This document shows positions 1 through 5,593 of a stretch of 5,593 bases of DNA, one piece after another. Where the stretch lies: positions 1 to 5,593 of the forward strand of contig JAHFVB010000352.1 in NCBI GenBank assembly GCA_023264755.1. Reading direction: 5' to 3'. This stretch comes from Mycobacterium sp. (GTDB lineage: Bacteria > Actinomycetota > Actinomycetes > Mycobacteriales > Mycobacteriaceae). The first letter of the stretch is position 1; every line of letters starts with the position of its first letter. The translations under genes and the position numbers were made by a program. The notes under the pieces are model-generated. The model was not told where the DNA came from. It saw only the letters and a program-made list of their open reading frames with translations, and did no database searches.

Positions 1-267
1 GCCTTCATTCGCCCCGGTGAGGGGCTGGGTGCCGATGCCGAAGCCCGGCACCGACGCATGGCCGACGCCGCGCTGCGGATCACCGTGCCCACGCTATTGG
101 TGCGGGGCGTGCTGTCGGACATCGTCAGCGCGGCCGGGGCGGCCGAACTGCTCGAACTCATTCCCGGCGCGACGGCCGTCGACGTCGCCGGCGCCGGCCA
201 CATGGTGGCCGGCGACGACAACGCAATCTTCGTCGACCAGACGGCGGCCTTCCTGCGCTCGCTCTGA
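1..267 (+). CDS. Alpha/beta-fold hydrolase, C-terminal fragment (5' end outside window)
   Basis: The reading frame is open from the first base and ends at TGA 265-267, giving 88 visible residues, so only the C-terminal part of the gene is here. The fragment has the end-of-domain pattern of alpha/beta hydrolases: a buried strand plus acid loop (VPTLLVRGVLSD, with D40 of the fragment as the likely catalytic acid position), an Ala/Leu-rich helix (AAELLELIPGA), then a strand leading into GAGHMVAGDD, where H67 is the likely catalytic histidine. The final helix (FVDQTAAFLRSL) is also typical. The nucleophile elbow and cap lie upstream of the window, so substrate and subclass (esterase, epoxide hydrolase, peroxidase-like) cannot be told. 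An ATG at 58-60 lies in frame, but the protein clearly continues upstream of it and I do not read it as the start. The DUF2071 gene follows after 28 nt on the same strand, so the two may share a transcript. Confidence 0.85.
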   Translation, partial: AFIRPGEGLGADAEARHRRMADAALRITVPTLLVRGVLSDIVSAAGAAELLELIPGATAVDVAGAGHMVAGDDNAIFVDQTAAFLRSL

Positions 268-295
268 CGTAGCGTCGGACCATGGGGTGCTGCGC

Positions 296-1048
296 ATGAG
301 TCCGCTCGACGCCGGCGACTCGGCGCTGGCCGGCTATCCGCTGACCCCACCGGCCCTACCCCGCCCCGTCCTCAGCACTCAGCGCTGGAGCGAGCTCACC
401 TTCGTGCACTGGCCGGTGCACCCGGACGCCGTCGCGCACTTCTACCCGGCCGGTACCCGGCCCGACGTGTTCGCCGACGGCCTGACCTACGTCGGACTGG
501 TGCCCTTCGCAATGACCGACCTGGGGGTGGGTACGTCGGCGCCGATTCCGTACTTCGGACGGTTCCTGGAAACCAACGTCCGGCTGTACTCGACCGACGA
601 GGCCGGTCGCCACGGCGTGCTCTTCTGCTCGCTGGAGACCGAACGGCTGGCCGTGGTGCCGCTGACCCGCATCGGACTCGGGGTGCCCTACACGTGGGCC
701 AAGATGCGCTTGACGCGGGTTGGCGACCGGCTTAGCTATGACAGCGTGCGGCGTTGGCCCCGCAGGGGATTGCACAGCCACTTGGTCGTCGACGTCGGGG
801 CCCCGCTCGAGCCGACTCCATTGGAGCTTTGGCTGACTGCGCGGTGGGGTGCGCATACCCGCAAGGCCGGCCGCACGTGGTGGGTGCCCAACGAGCACGA
901 GCTGTGGCCGCTGCACGCCGCCCAGCTCGTCGAGCTGGACAGCGAGCTGATCACCGCCGGTGGTGTGCCAACCGCGGGCGAGCCACTGCGCGCGCTGTAC
1001 TCGCCGGGCGTCGCCGCCCGCTTCGGCCGGCCCAGCGTGCTGCGCTGA
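296..1048 (+). CDS. DUF2071 (YqjF-like) family protein, 250 aa
   Basis: The N-terminal half fits the DUF2071/YqjF family: an opening Trp-containing strand (QRWSELTFVHWPVHPDAV, residues about 30-46), then FADGLTYVGLVPF (59-71), then a central FLETNVRLYSTDEAGRHGV segment (90-108) followed by FCSLET. These match the family pattern of a conserved HWP motif, a GxxYVGLVPF strand and an NVR-Y strand. The fold is related to acetoacetate decarboxylase-like proteins, but no biochemical role is established for this branch, so none is assigned. No signal peptide or membrane span is visible, so it is probably cytoplasmic. The ATG at 296 is chosen because GGGGTG (284-289) lies 6 nt upstream and family homology begins only after it. 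A GTG at 287 would add three residues. The same frame is open back to 17, but that part overlaps the hydrolase and is spurious. It converges on the secreted-protein operon, with 21 nt between stop codons. Confidence 0.85.
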   Translation: MSPLDAGDSALAGYPLTPPALPRPVLSTQRWSELTFVHWPVHPDAVAHFYPAGTRPDVFADGLTYVGLVPFAMTDLGVGTSAPIPYFGRFLETNVRLYSTDEAGRHGVLFCSLETERLAVVPLTRIGLGVPYTWAKMRLTRVGDRLSYDSVRRWPRRGLHSHLVVDVGAPLEPTPLELWLTARWGAHTRKAGRTWWVPNEHELWPLHAAQLVELDSELITAGGVPTAGEPLRALYSPGVAARFGRPSVLR

Positions 1049-1062
1049 CTGCCGGGCCGGCC
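1025..1062. terminator. Possible bidirectional hairpin at a convergent gene end
   Basis: GGCCGGCCC at 1025-1033 pairs perfectly with GGGCCGGCC at 1054-1062 (9 bp, all G-C). The 20-nt loop contains a small secondary stem (AGCG 1034-1037 with CGCT 1043-1046). It sits where the DUF2071 gene (stop at 1048) and the leftward secreted-protein gene (stop at 1070) converge, so it could end transcripts from both sides. Its left arm lies inside the DUF2071 coding region and there is no U-tract on either strand. GC-rich palindromes are common in this base composition, so the call is tentative. Confidence 0.3.
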
Positions 1063-1069
1063 CAAGTGG

Positions 1070-1495
1070 CTAGCTCGCCGGAGTGGCCGCCGCGGATGCC
1101 GAGGCTGCCGAGGCGGACGCCACCGAAGCCAGCGACTGGCCCTCCGGGCTGCCTGCCGAGTAGCCGGCCGACTTGTTGGAGGCCTCCGTGCCGTAGCAGT
1201 TCAGCGACACCAGGGCTTGGTCCACCGCGGATCCGCCCGAGTTCTCCACCGCGGGCTGGGTGCGCGTCACCACGTTGGTGACCAGGCAGTCCGACCAGGC
1301 CAGCTTGTCACCGACGGTGGTCGACACCACCGGGGTGAAGCCGGCACCCGAGAGCGCCGTTTGGGCATCGCTGTACTTCTGGCCCGTGACGCTCGGCGCC
1401 GTCTTGGCCGCGTTGGCCACGGCGGTCGTCGTCAACGTCGTCAGGGTGATCGCCGCAGCGGCGCACAGGGCTGCCCCAGCGGCAGCGCGGCGCAT
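1070..1495 (-). CDS. Small secreted protein with a PASTA-like segment, 141 aa
   Basis: The N-terminus (MRR, then a long Ala/Thr/Leu hydrophobic stretch to about residue 26) is a clear Sec signal peptide with an A-N-A site at 27-29, giving a mature protein from about A30. Residues 33-100 resemble one PASTA-type unit: APSVTGQKYSDAQTALSGAGF reads like the usual P-x-V-x-G-x-x-x-x-x-A-x-x-x-L-x-x-A-G-F opening, followed by a beta-rich part and a QPA turn near 80. Two mature cysteines, C70 and C100, could form a disulfide. The tail from about 103 is low-complexity Ala/Ser. Small proteins of this kind are common in mycobacterial exoproteomes and mostly have no known function; I assign none. The ATG overlaps the TAA of the upstream gene by one base (TAATG), so translation is probably coupled, helped by AAGG 10 nt before the ATG. 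The PASTA resemblance is by eye and would need a profile search. Confidence 0.8.
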   Translation of the reverse strand: MRRAAAGAALCAAAAITLTTLTTTAVANAAKTAPSVTGQKYSDAQTALSGAGFTPVVSTTVGDKLAWSDCLVTNVVTRTQPAVENSGGSAVDQALVSLNCYGTEASNKSAGYSAGSPEGQSLASVASASAASASAAATPAS

Positions 1496-1773
1496 TAGCC
1501 GCCCGCCTTGACCGACGGGACGGCGCTCTCGACCGAGGGGGTGCTTGGCGGCGCGGAGAACGTGGCCGTCGCGCCCTGCGTCATGGCGCCAACGGCGGGC
1601 TGGGTGTAGGTGGTGTTGGACGGGGCGTCACCGGAGCCCGCCACTACGCTGCTGGTCGCGACGGACCCGCCGTGGCTGAGCCCAAATGCGGCCATCGCGG
1701 CCACGGAGGCGATGCCGAATGCCAACCCCACCCGCCTGGCATGTCGGTTGTGAAATCTTTGGCTGCTGTTCAT
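1495..1773 (-). CDS. Small exported or membrane-anchored protein, 92 aa, unknown function
   Basis: The protein begins with a basic N-region (MNSSQRFHNRHARR) and a hydrophobic core (VGLAFGIASVAAMAAFGLS, residues 15-33). This is either a signal peptide, possibly cut after S-V-A near residue 39, or a single N-terminal anchor. The remainder (about 40-92) is a short Ser/Thr/Pro/Ala/Val-rich extracytoplasmic region without cysteines, ending in PSVKAGG; it looks extended and contains the phrase NTTYTQPAVGAMTQGATATF. I recognise no catalytic motif. The ATG at 1773-1771 is the only upstream start possible, because an in-frame TGA lies seven codons before it. No strong Shine-Dalgarno sequence precedes it. 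It is the first gene of a two-gene leftward operon with the PASTA-like secreted protein, so the two may work together or be co-exported. Coding status rests on the signal peptide, the base composition and the exact TAATG junction. Confidence 0.75.
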   Translation of the reverse strand: MNSSQRFHNRHARRVGLAFGIASVAAMAAFGLSHGGSVATSSVVAGSGDAPSNTTYTQPAVGAMTQGATATFSAPPSTPSVESAVPSVKAGG

Positions 1774-1793
1774 GACGAAATCTTGGCCTGGTC

Positions 1794-1799
1794 AGCCTA
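1794..1799 (-). promoter_or_regulatory. Candidate -10 element for the secreted-protein operon
   Basis: On the minus strand, TAGGCT (1799-1794) fits the mycobacterial housekeeping -10 pattern TAnnnT. It would place a transcription start near 1787 and leave a 5' leader of about 14 nt before the ATG at 1773. No TTGACA-like -35 is present at 17-18 nt, which is common in mycobacteria. The short motif could occur by chance. Confidence 0.3.
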
Positions 1800-1832
1800 C
1801 GAGGCGCTGGTACCCACCTGTGATGTTTCTGG

Positions 1833-1864
1833 TGTCAGGACGGCTTTTCGGGCGCTACCTGACA
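1833..1864. repeat. 7-bp perfect inverted repeat upstream of the secreted-protein operon
   Basis: TGTCAGG at 1833-1839 is the exact reverse complement of CCTGACA at 1858-1864, with 18 nt between the arms. It lies 60-91 nt upstream of the 92-aa protein start and about 34-65 nt upstream of the candidate -10 box, where an activator or repressor site would be expected. It could also form a hairpin. The arm spacing (25 bp centre to centre) is longer than a simple dimeric operator. Confidence 0.35.
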
Positions 1865-2073
1865 GAACCTGGAGGGCGGCTGATCGGTTGCCGGGAGTGC
1901 GGACGAACGTGCTGTTCAGGGCCCTCCCGTGGAGTGTCGCCGGCGGAAAGTTCTCGGAGTCGGCTTGGCGTTTCCTGGGAGCCCAACCGGGTGATTTTCG
2001 TCAAGAGCCGATTCCTGCGGGTTTCGCGTGAACTTCGGGGGAACCGGGTGTCGGTCCGGCCCGTCTCACAGCA

Positions 2074-2102
2074 GCGGCGGCGCCCCGCTGGGACGCCGCC
2101 GC
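2074..2102 (-). terminator. lpqH: Candidate lpqH transcription terminator hairpin
   Basis: GCGGCGGCG (2074-2082) pairs perfectly with CGCCGCCGC (2094-2102). After one C/A mismatch the stem continues with CCC/GGG (2084-2086 with 2090-2092) around a three-base loop, giving a compact hairpin of 9 + 3 bp. It starts 25 nt downstream of the lpqH stop in the direction of transcription. There is no run of U after the stem on the lpqH strand, as is frequent for mycobacterial terminators, so it is a good structural candidate but not proven. Confidence 0.55.
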
Positions 2103-2127
2103 CTGGTGGAAGCTTCGAGCCGTTGAC

Positions 2128-2625
2128 CTATGGGCAGGTGAACTCGAGGGAGAACGGCTTGTTCACCGGAGTCATCGGGTTGGCCATGTCGACGCCCACC
2201 GCGTTGCCAGTGATCTTGTAGGACTTGCCGTCCTTCTCCGCCTTGGCATCACCTTGGCCCGCGCCCACGGCCAGGGTCACGCCGTTGACGTTGCCCAGTG
2301 CGACCGAGGTGACAGTCGGGGAGTCGCCGTCGCCGATGACGGCGGCGATACCGGTCATCGCCTCACCGATGGCGACGTTGACGTTGCCGCCCATCGAAGC
2401 GCACACGACGTTGCCGCCGACGGTCTTCTCCTGGCCGTCGATGGTGACCTTCGTGCCACCGGGCGCTGCTGCGGCGCTCGACGACGACGATGACGACGAA
2501 CTTGCGCTCGAGCTCGCACTCGAGGAGCTCGACGACGATTCCGTTTTCTTGTCCGACGAACAGCCGGAAACTCCGGCGATCAGGATCGCCGCCCCACCGA
2601 CGGCTACCAGCAATCCACGCTTCAC
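2128..2625 (-). CDS. lpqH: LpqH (19-kDa antigen) family lipoprotein, 165 aa
   Basis: This is the mycobacterial 19-kDa surface lipoprotein. Numbered from the GTG start, the basic N-terminus [18 protein letters not shown] leads to the lipobox V-S-G-C with C22 as the lipidated cysteine. A serine-rich linker (about 30-54; 19 of residues 30-50 are Ser) follows, then the globular domain with the family landmarks TIDGQ (61-65), a conserved cysteine C75, [48 protein letters not shown] and the final EFTCP with C164. C75 and C164 probably form a disulfide. In M. tuberculosis LpqH is an exported, glycosylated TLR2-activating antigen; those properties are inferred here. The frame is open for ten more codons to an ATG at 2655, but GTG 2625 is chosen because AAAGGAG lies 6 nt before it and the protein then starts exactly like M. 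tuberculosis LpqH (MKRGL). The serine tract is encoded by imperfect TCG repeats and appears longer than the Thr/Ser linker of the M. tuberculosis protein. The gene is divergent from the dehalogenase gene. Confidence 0.95.
   Translation of the reverse strand: MKRGLLVAVGGAAILIAGVSGCSSDKKTESSSSSSSASSSASSSSSSSSSAAAAPGGTKVTIDGQEKTVGGNVVCASMGGNVNVAIGEAMTGIAAVIGDGDSPTVTSVALGNVNGVTLAVGAGQGDAKAEKDGKSYKITGNAVGVDMANPMTPVNKPFSLEFTCP
2464..2538 (-). repeat. lpqH: TCG-rich trinucleotide repeat encoding the LpqH serine linker
   Basis: Codons 30-54 of lpqH are almost entirely Ser and Ala. Serine is written mainly as TCG, with runs of three and four consecutive TCG codons, broken by AGC, AGT, TCC and TCA. 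The interrupted repeat keeps frame by threes, so slippage would change linker length without breaking the protein. Confidence 0.8.
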
Positions 2626-2631
2626 CCAATG

Positions 2632-2638
2632 CTCCTTT
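2632..2638 (-). promoter_or_regulatory. lpqH: Strong ribosome binding site that fixes the lpqH start
   Basis: On the minus strand AAAGGAG (2638-2632) lies 6 nt before GTG 2625. It is the best Shine-Dalgarno match in the window. It falls inside the longer ATG-initiated frame, which argues that the longer frame is not used. Confidence 0.8.
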
Positions 2639-2733
2639 GTTTCGCGCCCCGTCAAGATCAGCGGGACGTCTCCAGCAGTATGAGCGGCGGTTCACAGGGC
2701 GACATGAGATTGCGCGAATTACCCGCCTCAGCT

Positions 2734-2750
2734 CGGCGCGCCGCGCGCCG
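2734..2750. repeat. 7-bp GC hairpin/palindrome in the lpqH-dehalogenase divergent region
   Basis: CGGCGCG (2734-2740) and CGCGCCG (2744-2750) are perfect complements around a CCG loop. It ends 17 nt before the dehalogenase ATG and lies about where a -35 element would be if TAGGTT (2755-2760) is the -10. No plus-strand gene ends here, so it is not a terminator; it could be an operator, a 5'-leader hairpin or chance in GC-rich DNA. Confidence 0.35.
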
Positions 2751-2754
2751 CGAG

Positions 2755-2760
2755 TAGGTT
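2755..2760 (+). promoter_or_regulatory. dhmA: Candidate -10 element of the dehalogenase gene (leaderless start)
   Basis: TAGGTT fits the mycobacterial -10 pattern TAnnnT. Its last base is 7 nt before the A of the ATG at 2768, so transcription could begin at or next to the start codon and give a leaderless mRNA. The only Shine-Dalgarno-like sequence (AGG 2756-2758) lies within this same motif, so it cannot serve both roles. Confidence 0.4.
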
Positions 2761-2767
2761 CCCCCGC

Positions 2768-3670
2768 ATGCAGACCCTTCGCACTCCGGACGCGCGCTTT
2801 GCTGAACTTGCCGACTTTCCCTACTCGCCGCGCTACGGAGAAGTGGACGACGACGAGGGCGGTTGGCTGAGGGTGGCGTGGGTAGAGGCCGGACCGGCCG
2901 ACGCCGATCCGATCCTGATGCTGCACGGCGAACCGACGTGGTCCTATCTGTACCGCAAGATGATTCCCATCCTCGTCGCGGCGGGCAATCGGGTGATCTG
3001 TCCGGACCTCGTCGGGTTCGGACGGTCCGACAAGCCGACGCAGCAGAGCGACCACACCTACGCCCGCCATGTCGAATGGATGCGAGCGCTGGCGTTCGAC
3101 CAACTGGACCTGCGGCGCGTGACGCTCGTCGGCCAGGACTGGGGTGGCCTGATCGGGTTGCGGCTGGCTGCCGAGCATCCCGACCGGTTCGCGCGTCTCG
3201 TCGTCGCCAATACCGGCCTTCCGACCGGAGACTTCCCGCTGCCCGAAGTCTGGTGGCAGTTCCGCAAGGCCATCCAGAGTGTGCCCAACCTGGAGGTCGG
3301 ACGCTTCGTGGCAGCCGGTTGCCGGCGGCCCATGTCCGATGCGGTGCGTGCGGCCTACGACGCGCCGTTTCCGGACGACTCCTACTGTGCCGGTCCGCGA
3401 GCGATGCCCGGGCTGGTGCCGACCGTGCCCGACGATCCCGCCTCGGAGCCCAACCGGCGGGCGTGGGCGACCTTGTGTCAGAGCCCGACTCCGATGTTGG
3501 TGGCCTTCAGCGACGGTGACCCGATCACGGGGGCGATGGCGCCCATCTTCGCCAGCCAGATGCGGGGTGCCGCAGGCCGGGAGCATCCCGTCATCGCAGC
3601 CGCCGGGCACTTTCTGCAGGAGGACGCGGGGGAGGAGCTCGCCGCGGCGATCAGCGCGTTCCTGGCGTGA
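2768..3670 (+). CDS. dhmA: Haloalkane dehalogenase (HLD-I / DhmA type), 300 aa
   Basis: Predicted cytoplasmic alpha/beta hydrolase that cleaves carbon-halogen bonds of haloalkanes with water, giving alcohol, halide and a proton (EC 3.8.1.5). The start MQTLRTPDARF and the overall sequence resemble Rv2296 (DmbB/DhmA) of M. tuberculosis and DhlA. Visible landmarks are the oxyanion/halide segment HGEPTWSYLYR (53-63; E55 as in subfamily I), the strand PDLVGFGRSDKP (79-90), the nucleophile elbow VGQDWGG with D124 as nucleophile and W125 as first halide-binding Trp, the cap domain (about 150-225) with W162/W163 as candidates for the second halide-binding Trp and the DAPFPDDSYCAGPRAMP landmark, D251 in SDGDPIT as catalytic acid, and H281 in AGHFLQEDAG as catalytic base. 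The length is normal for the family (about 300-310). The ATG at 2768 matches the homologue start. The tgt gene begins 34 nt downstream on the same strand. Substrate preference cannot be read from the sequence; the natural role of mycobacterial HLDs is unclear. Confidence 0.92.
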   Translation: MQTLRTPDARFAELADFPYSPRYGEVDDDEGGWLRVAWVEAGPADADPILMLHGEPTWSYLYRKMIPILVAAGNRVICPDLVGFGRSDKPTQQSDHTYARHVEWMRALAFDQLDLRRVTLVGQDWGGLIGLRLAAEHPDRFARLVVANTGLPTGDFPLPEVWWQFRKAIQSVPNLEVGRFVAAGCRRPMSDAVRAAYDAPFPDDSYCAGPRAMPGLVPTVPDDPASEPNRRAWATLCQSPTPMLVAFSDGDPITGAMAPIFASQMRGAAGREHPVIAAAGHFLQEDAGEELAAAISAFLA

Positions 3671-3689
3671 ACGTCGCACCGGCAAGGTG

Positions 3690-4937
<1,248 letters not shown>

Positions 4938-4941
4938 GAAG

Positions 4942-5593
4942 ATGACGACCACGGCCGAGTCGCAGGCGCTGCTCGTGCAATTGCTCGACCCGGCGAATCG
5001 AGCCGACCCCTACCCGAGCTACCGGGAAATCTTGGAGCGCGGGCCGCTGCGCGTACCGGAGCACAACCTCGTCGTCTTCTCGTCGTTCGGCGATTGCGGC
5101 GAGGTGCTTCGGCATCCGTCGTCGGCCAGTGACCGGCTGAAGTCCACCGTCGCGCAACGCTCGATCGCCAAGGGGGTGGACCCGCGGCCGTTCGGCCAGC
5201 CGGGTTTCCTCTTCCTCGATCCGCCCGACCACACCCGGCTGCGCAAGCTCGCGCAGCAGGCCTTCGCCCCGAAGCGGGTCAAGGCGCTCGAGGGCGAGAT
5301 CAGCGCACTGGTCGACGGTCTGCTCGACGAGGTCGCCCAACGGGACGGCTTCGACGTCGTGGCCGACCTCGCGCATCCACTGCCGGTTGCGGTCATCTGC
5401 CGGCTGCTCGGCGTCCCGATCGAGGACGAGCCGGAGTTCAGCCGGGCCTCGGCCCTGCTGGCCCAGGGGCTCGACCCGTTCACCACCATCACCGGTGAGG
5501 TGTCGGAGACCTTCGATCAGCGCATGGAGGCCGGCCGCTGGCTGCGCGGCGACCTCGCCGAGCTCGTCGAGCAGCGCCGGGCCGCGCCGCGGG
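4942..5593 (+). CDS. Cytochrome P450, N-terminal part (3' end outside window)
   Basis: A frame beginning at ATG 4942 stays open to the window end, giving 217 residues of a soluble bacterial class I P450 (haem monooxygenase needing ferredoxin and reductase partners). Landmarks: LDPANRADPYPSYREILERGPL (15-36, the usual N-terminal DPYP-YxxLR-GP pattern), FSSFGDCGEVLRHP (46-59), the C-helix FLDPPDHTRLRKLAQQAFAP (91-110) with H97 and R101 contacting haem propionates, and the D/E-helix region DVVADLAHPLPVAVICRLLGVP (138-159). The I-helix, ExxR and Cys-ligand motifs lie beyond the window, so integrity of the gene cannot be judged. It starts 4 nt after tgt; AGGAAG (4936-4941) overlaps the tgt stop and abuts the ATG, an unusually short spacing. 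An in-frame GTG at 4927 inside tgt is an alternative start adding five residues. It could belong to the mycobacterial CYP164 group, but I hold that only as a guess from recollection. Confidence 0.9.
   Translation, partial: MTTTAESQALLVQLLDPANRADPYPSYREILERGPLRVPEHNLVVFSSFGDCGEVLRHPSSASDRLKSTVAQRSIAKGVDPRPFGQPGFLFLDPPDHTRLRKLAQQAFAPKRVKALEGEISALVDGLLDEVAQRDGFDVVADLAHPLPVAVICRLLGVPIEDEPEFSRASALLAQGLDPFTTITGEVSETFDQRMEAGRWLRGDLAELVEQRRAAPR

Larger units (their letters stand above)
1774..2127. other. Non-coding intergenic region between the secreted pair and lpqH
   Basis: I find no supportable gene in these 354 nt. Plus-strand open frames exist (starting at 1672 and 1772) but they run into the start of the secreted gene or into lpqH antisense, lack any recognisable domain and are rich in Arg, Gly, Pro and Cys as expected of out-of-frame reading. 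Supported content is the upstream region of the leftward secreted operon (candidate -10 and an inverted repeat) and a hairpin after lpqH. The middle part, about 1870-2070, shows nothing I can name. Confidence 0.6.

Noticed and set aside
17..295. N-terminal extension of the DUF2071 frame
   Set aside because: It overlaps the alpha/beta hydrolase in another frame, is Pro/Arg/Cys/Ser-rich, and family similarity starts only after ATG 296.
1945..1975. GGAAA/TTTCC inverted repeat in the intergenic region
   Set aside because: Only five base pairs with a 21-nt loop; no better than chance.
1672..2031. 119-codon plus-strand open frame
   Set aside because: Begins antisense within the 92-aa secreted gene and has no homology signal that I recognise; likely chance.
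2040..2065. GGAAC-N17-CGTC, resembling an ECF sigma (SigE/SigH-type) promoter on the plus strand
   Set aside because: It would only drive transcription antisense into lpqH, the -10 is imperfect, and such short motifs occur by chance.
1772..2221. 149-codon plus-strand open frame filling the intergenic gap
   Set aside because: No recognisable domain, no ribosome site, irregular composition rich in Arg/Pro/Gly, and its end runs antisense into lpqH.
2626..2655. Ten-codon N-terminal extension of LpqH from ATG 2655
   Set aside because: It would place a strong Shine-Dalgarno sequence inside the gene and puts charged residues before the normal MKRGL lipoprotein start.

Overview
The window looks like ordinary chromosome of a mycobacterium, probably a Mycobacterium/Mycolicibacterium-type actinomycete. 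GC is high in every gene, GTG starts are used, and a convincing 19-kDa lipoprotein antigen (LpqH) homologue is present. Other typical actinobacterial features are small secreted Ala/Ser/Thr-rich proteins, a DUF2071 protein, a haloalkane dehalogenase of the mycobacterial DhmA type and a soluble bacterial cytochrome P450. I see no insertion sequence, phage gene, tRNA, rRNA or CRISPR array.

Layout, left to right. (1) Positions 1-267, plus strand: C-terminal end of an alpha/beta hydrolase, cut by the window edge. (2) 296-1048, plus: DUF2071 (YqjF-like) protein, 28 nt after the hydrolase and probably co-transcribed with it. (3) 1070-1773, minus: two small exported proteins whose genes overlap by one base (TAATG) and form an operon that converges on the DUF2071 gene. 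(4) 1774-2127: a roughly 350-nt non-coding stretch that holds the upstream region of the secreted pair, with a 7-bp inverted repeat, and a GC-rich hairpin just downstream of lpqH. (5) 2128-2625, minus: lpqH, starting at GTG behind a strong Shine-Dalgarno sequence. (6) 2626-2767: a divergent promoter region. (7) 2768-3670 plus, haloalkane dehalogenase; 3705-4937 plus, tRNA-guanine transglycosylase (tgt); 4942-5593 plus, N-terminal half of a cytochrome P450 that runs off the window. The last two genes are only 4 nt apart.

Functionally this is a mixed housekeeping and accessory neighbourhood, not a single pathway. The middle is cell-envelope/secreted material (two exported proteins and a surface lipoprotein). 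The right side groups a hydrolytic dehalogenase, a tRNA-modification enzyme and a monooxygenase on one strand. The closeness of tgt and the P450 suggests shared transcription, not a shared reaction.

I found no clearly new multi-gene system. The points most worth checking are the TGT, which keeps all catalytic and zinc residues but by hand alignment has a changed base-recognition pocket and about 25 extra residues; the coupled pair of tiny exported proteins; the TCG-repeat-encoded serine tract in LpqH; and possible leaderless starts of the dehalogenase and tgt genes. All family assignments were made by reading the translated sequence and comparing from memory; no database search was run.
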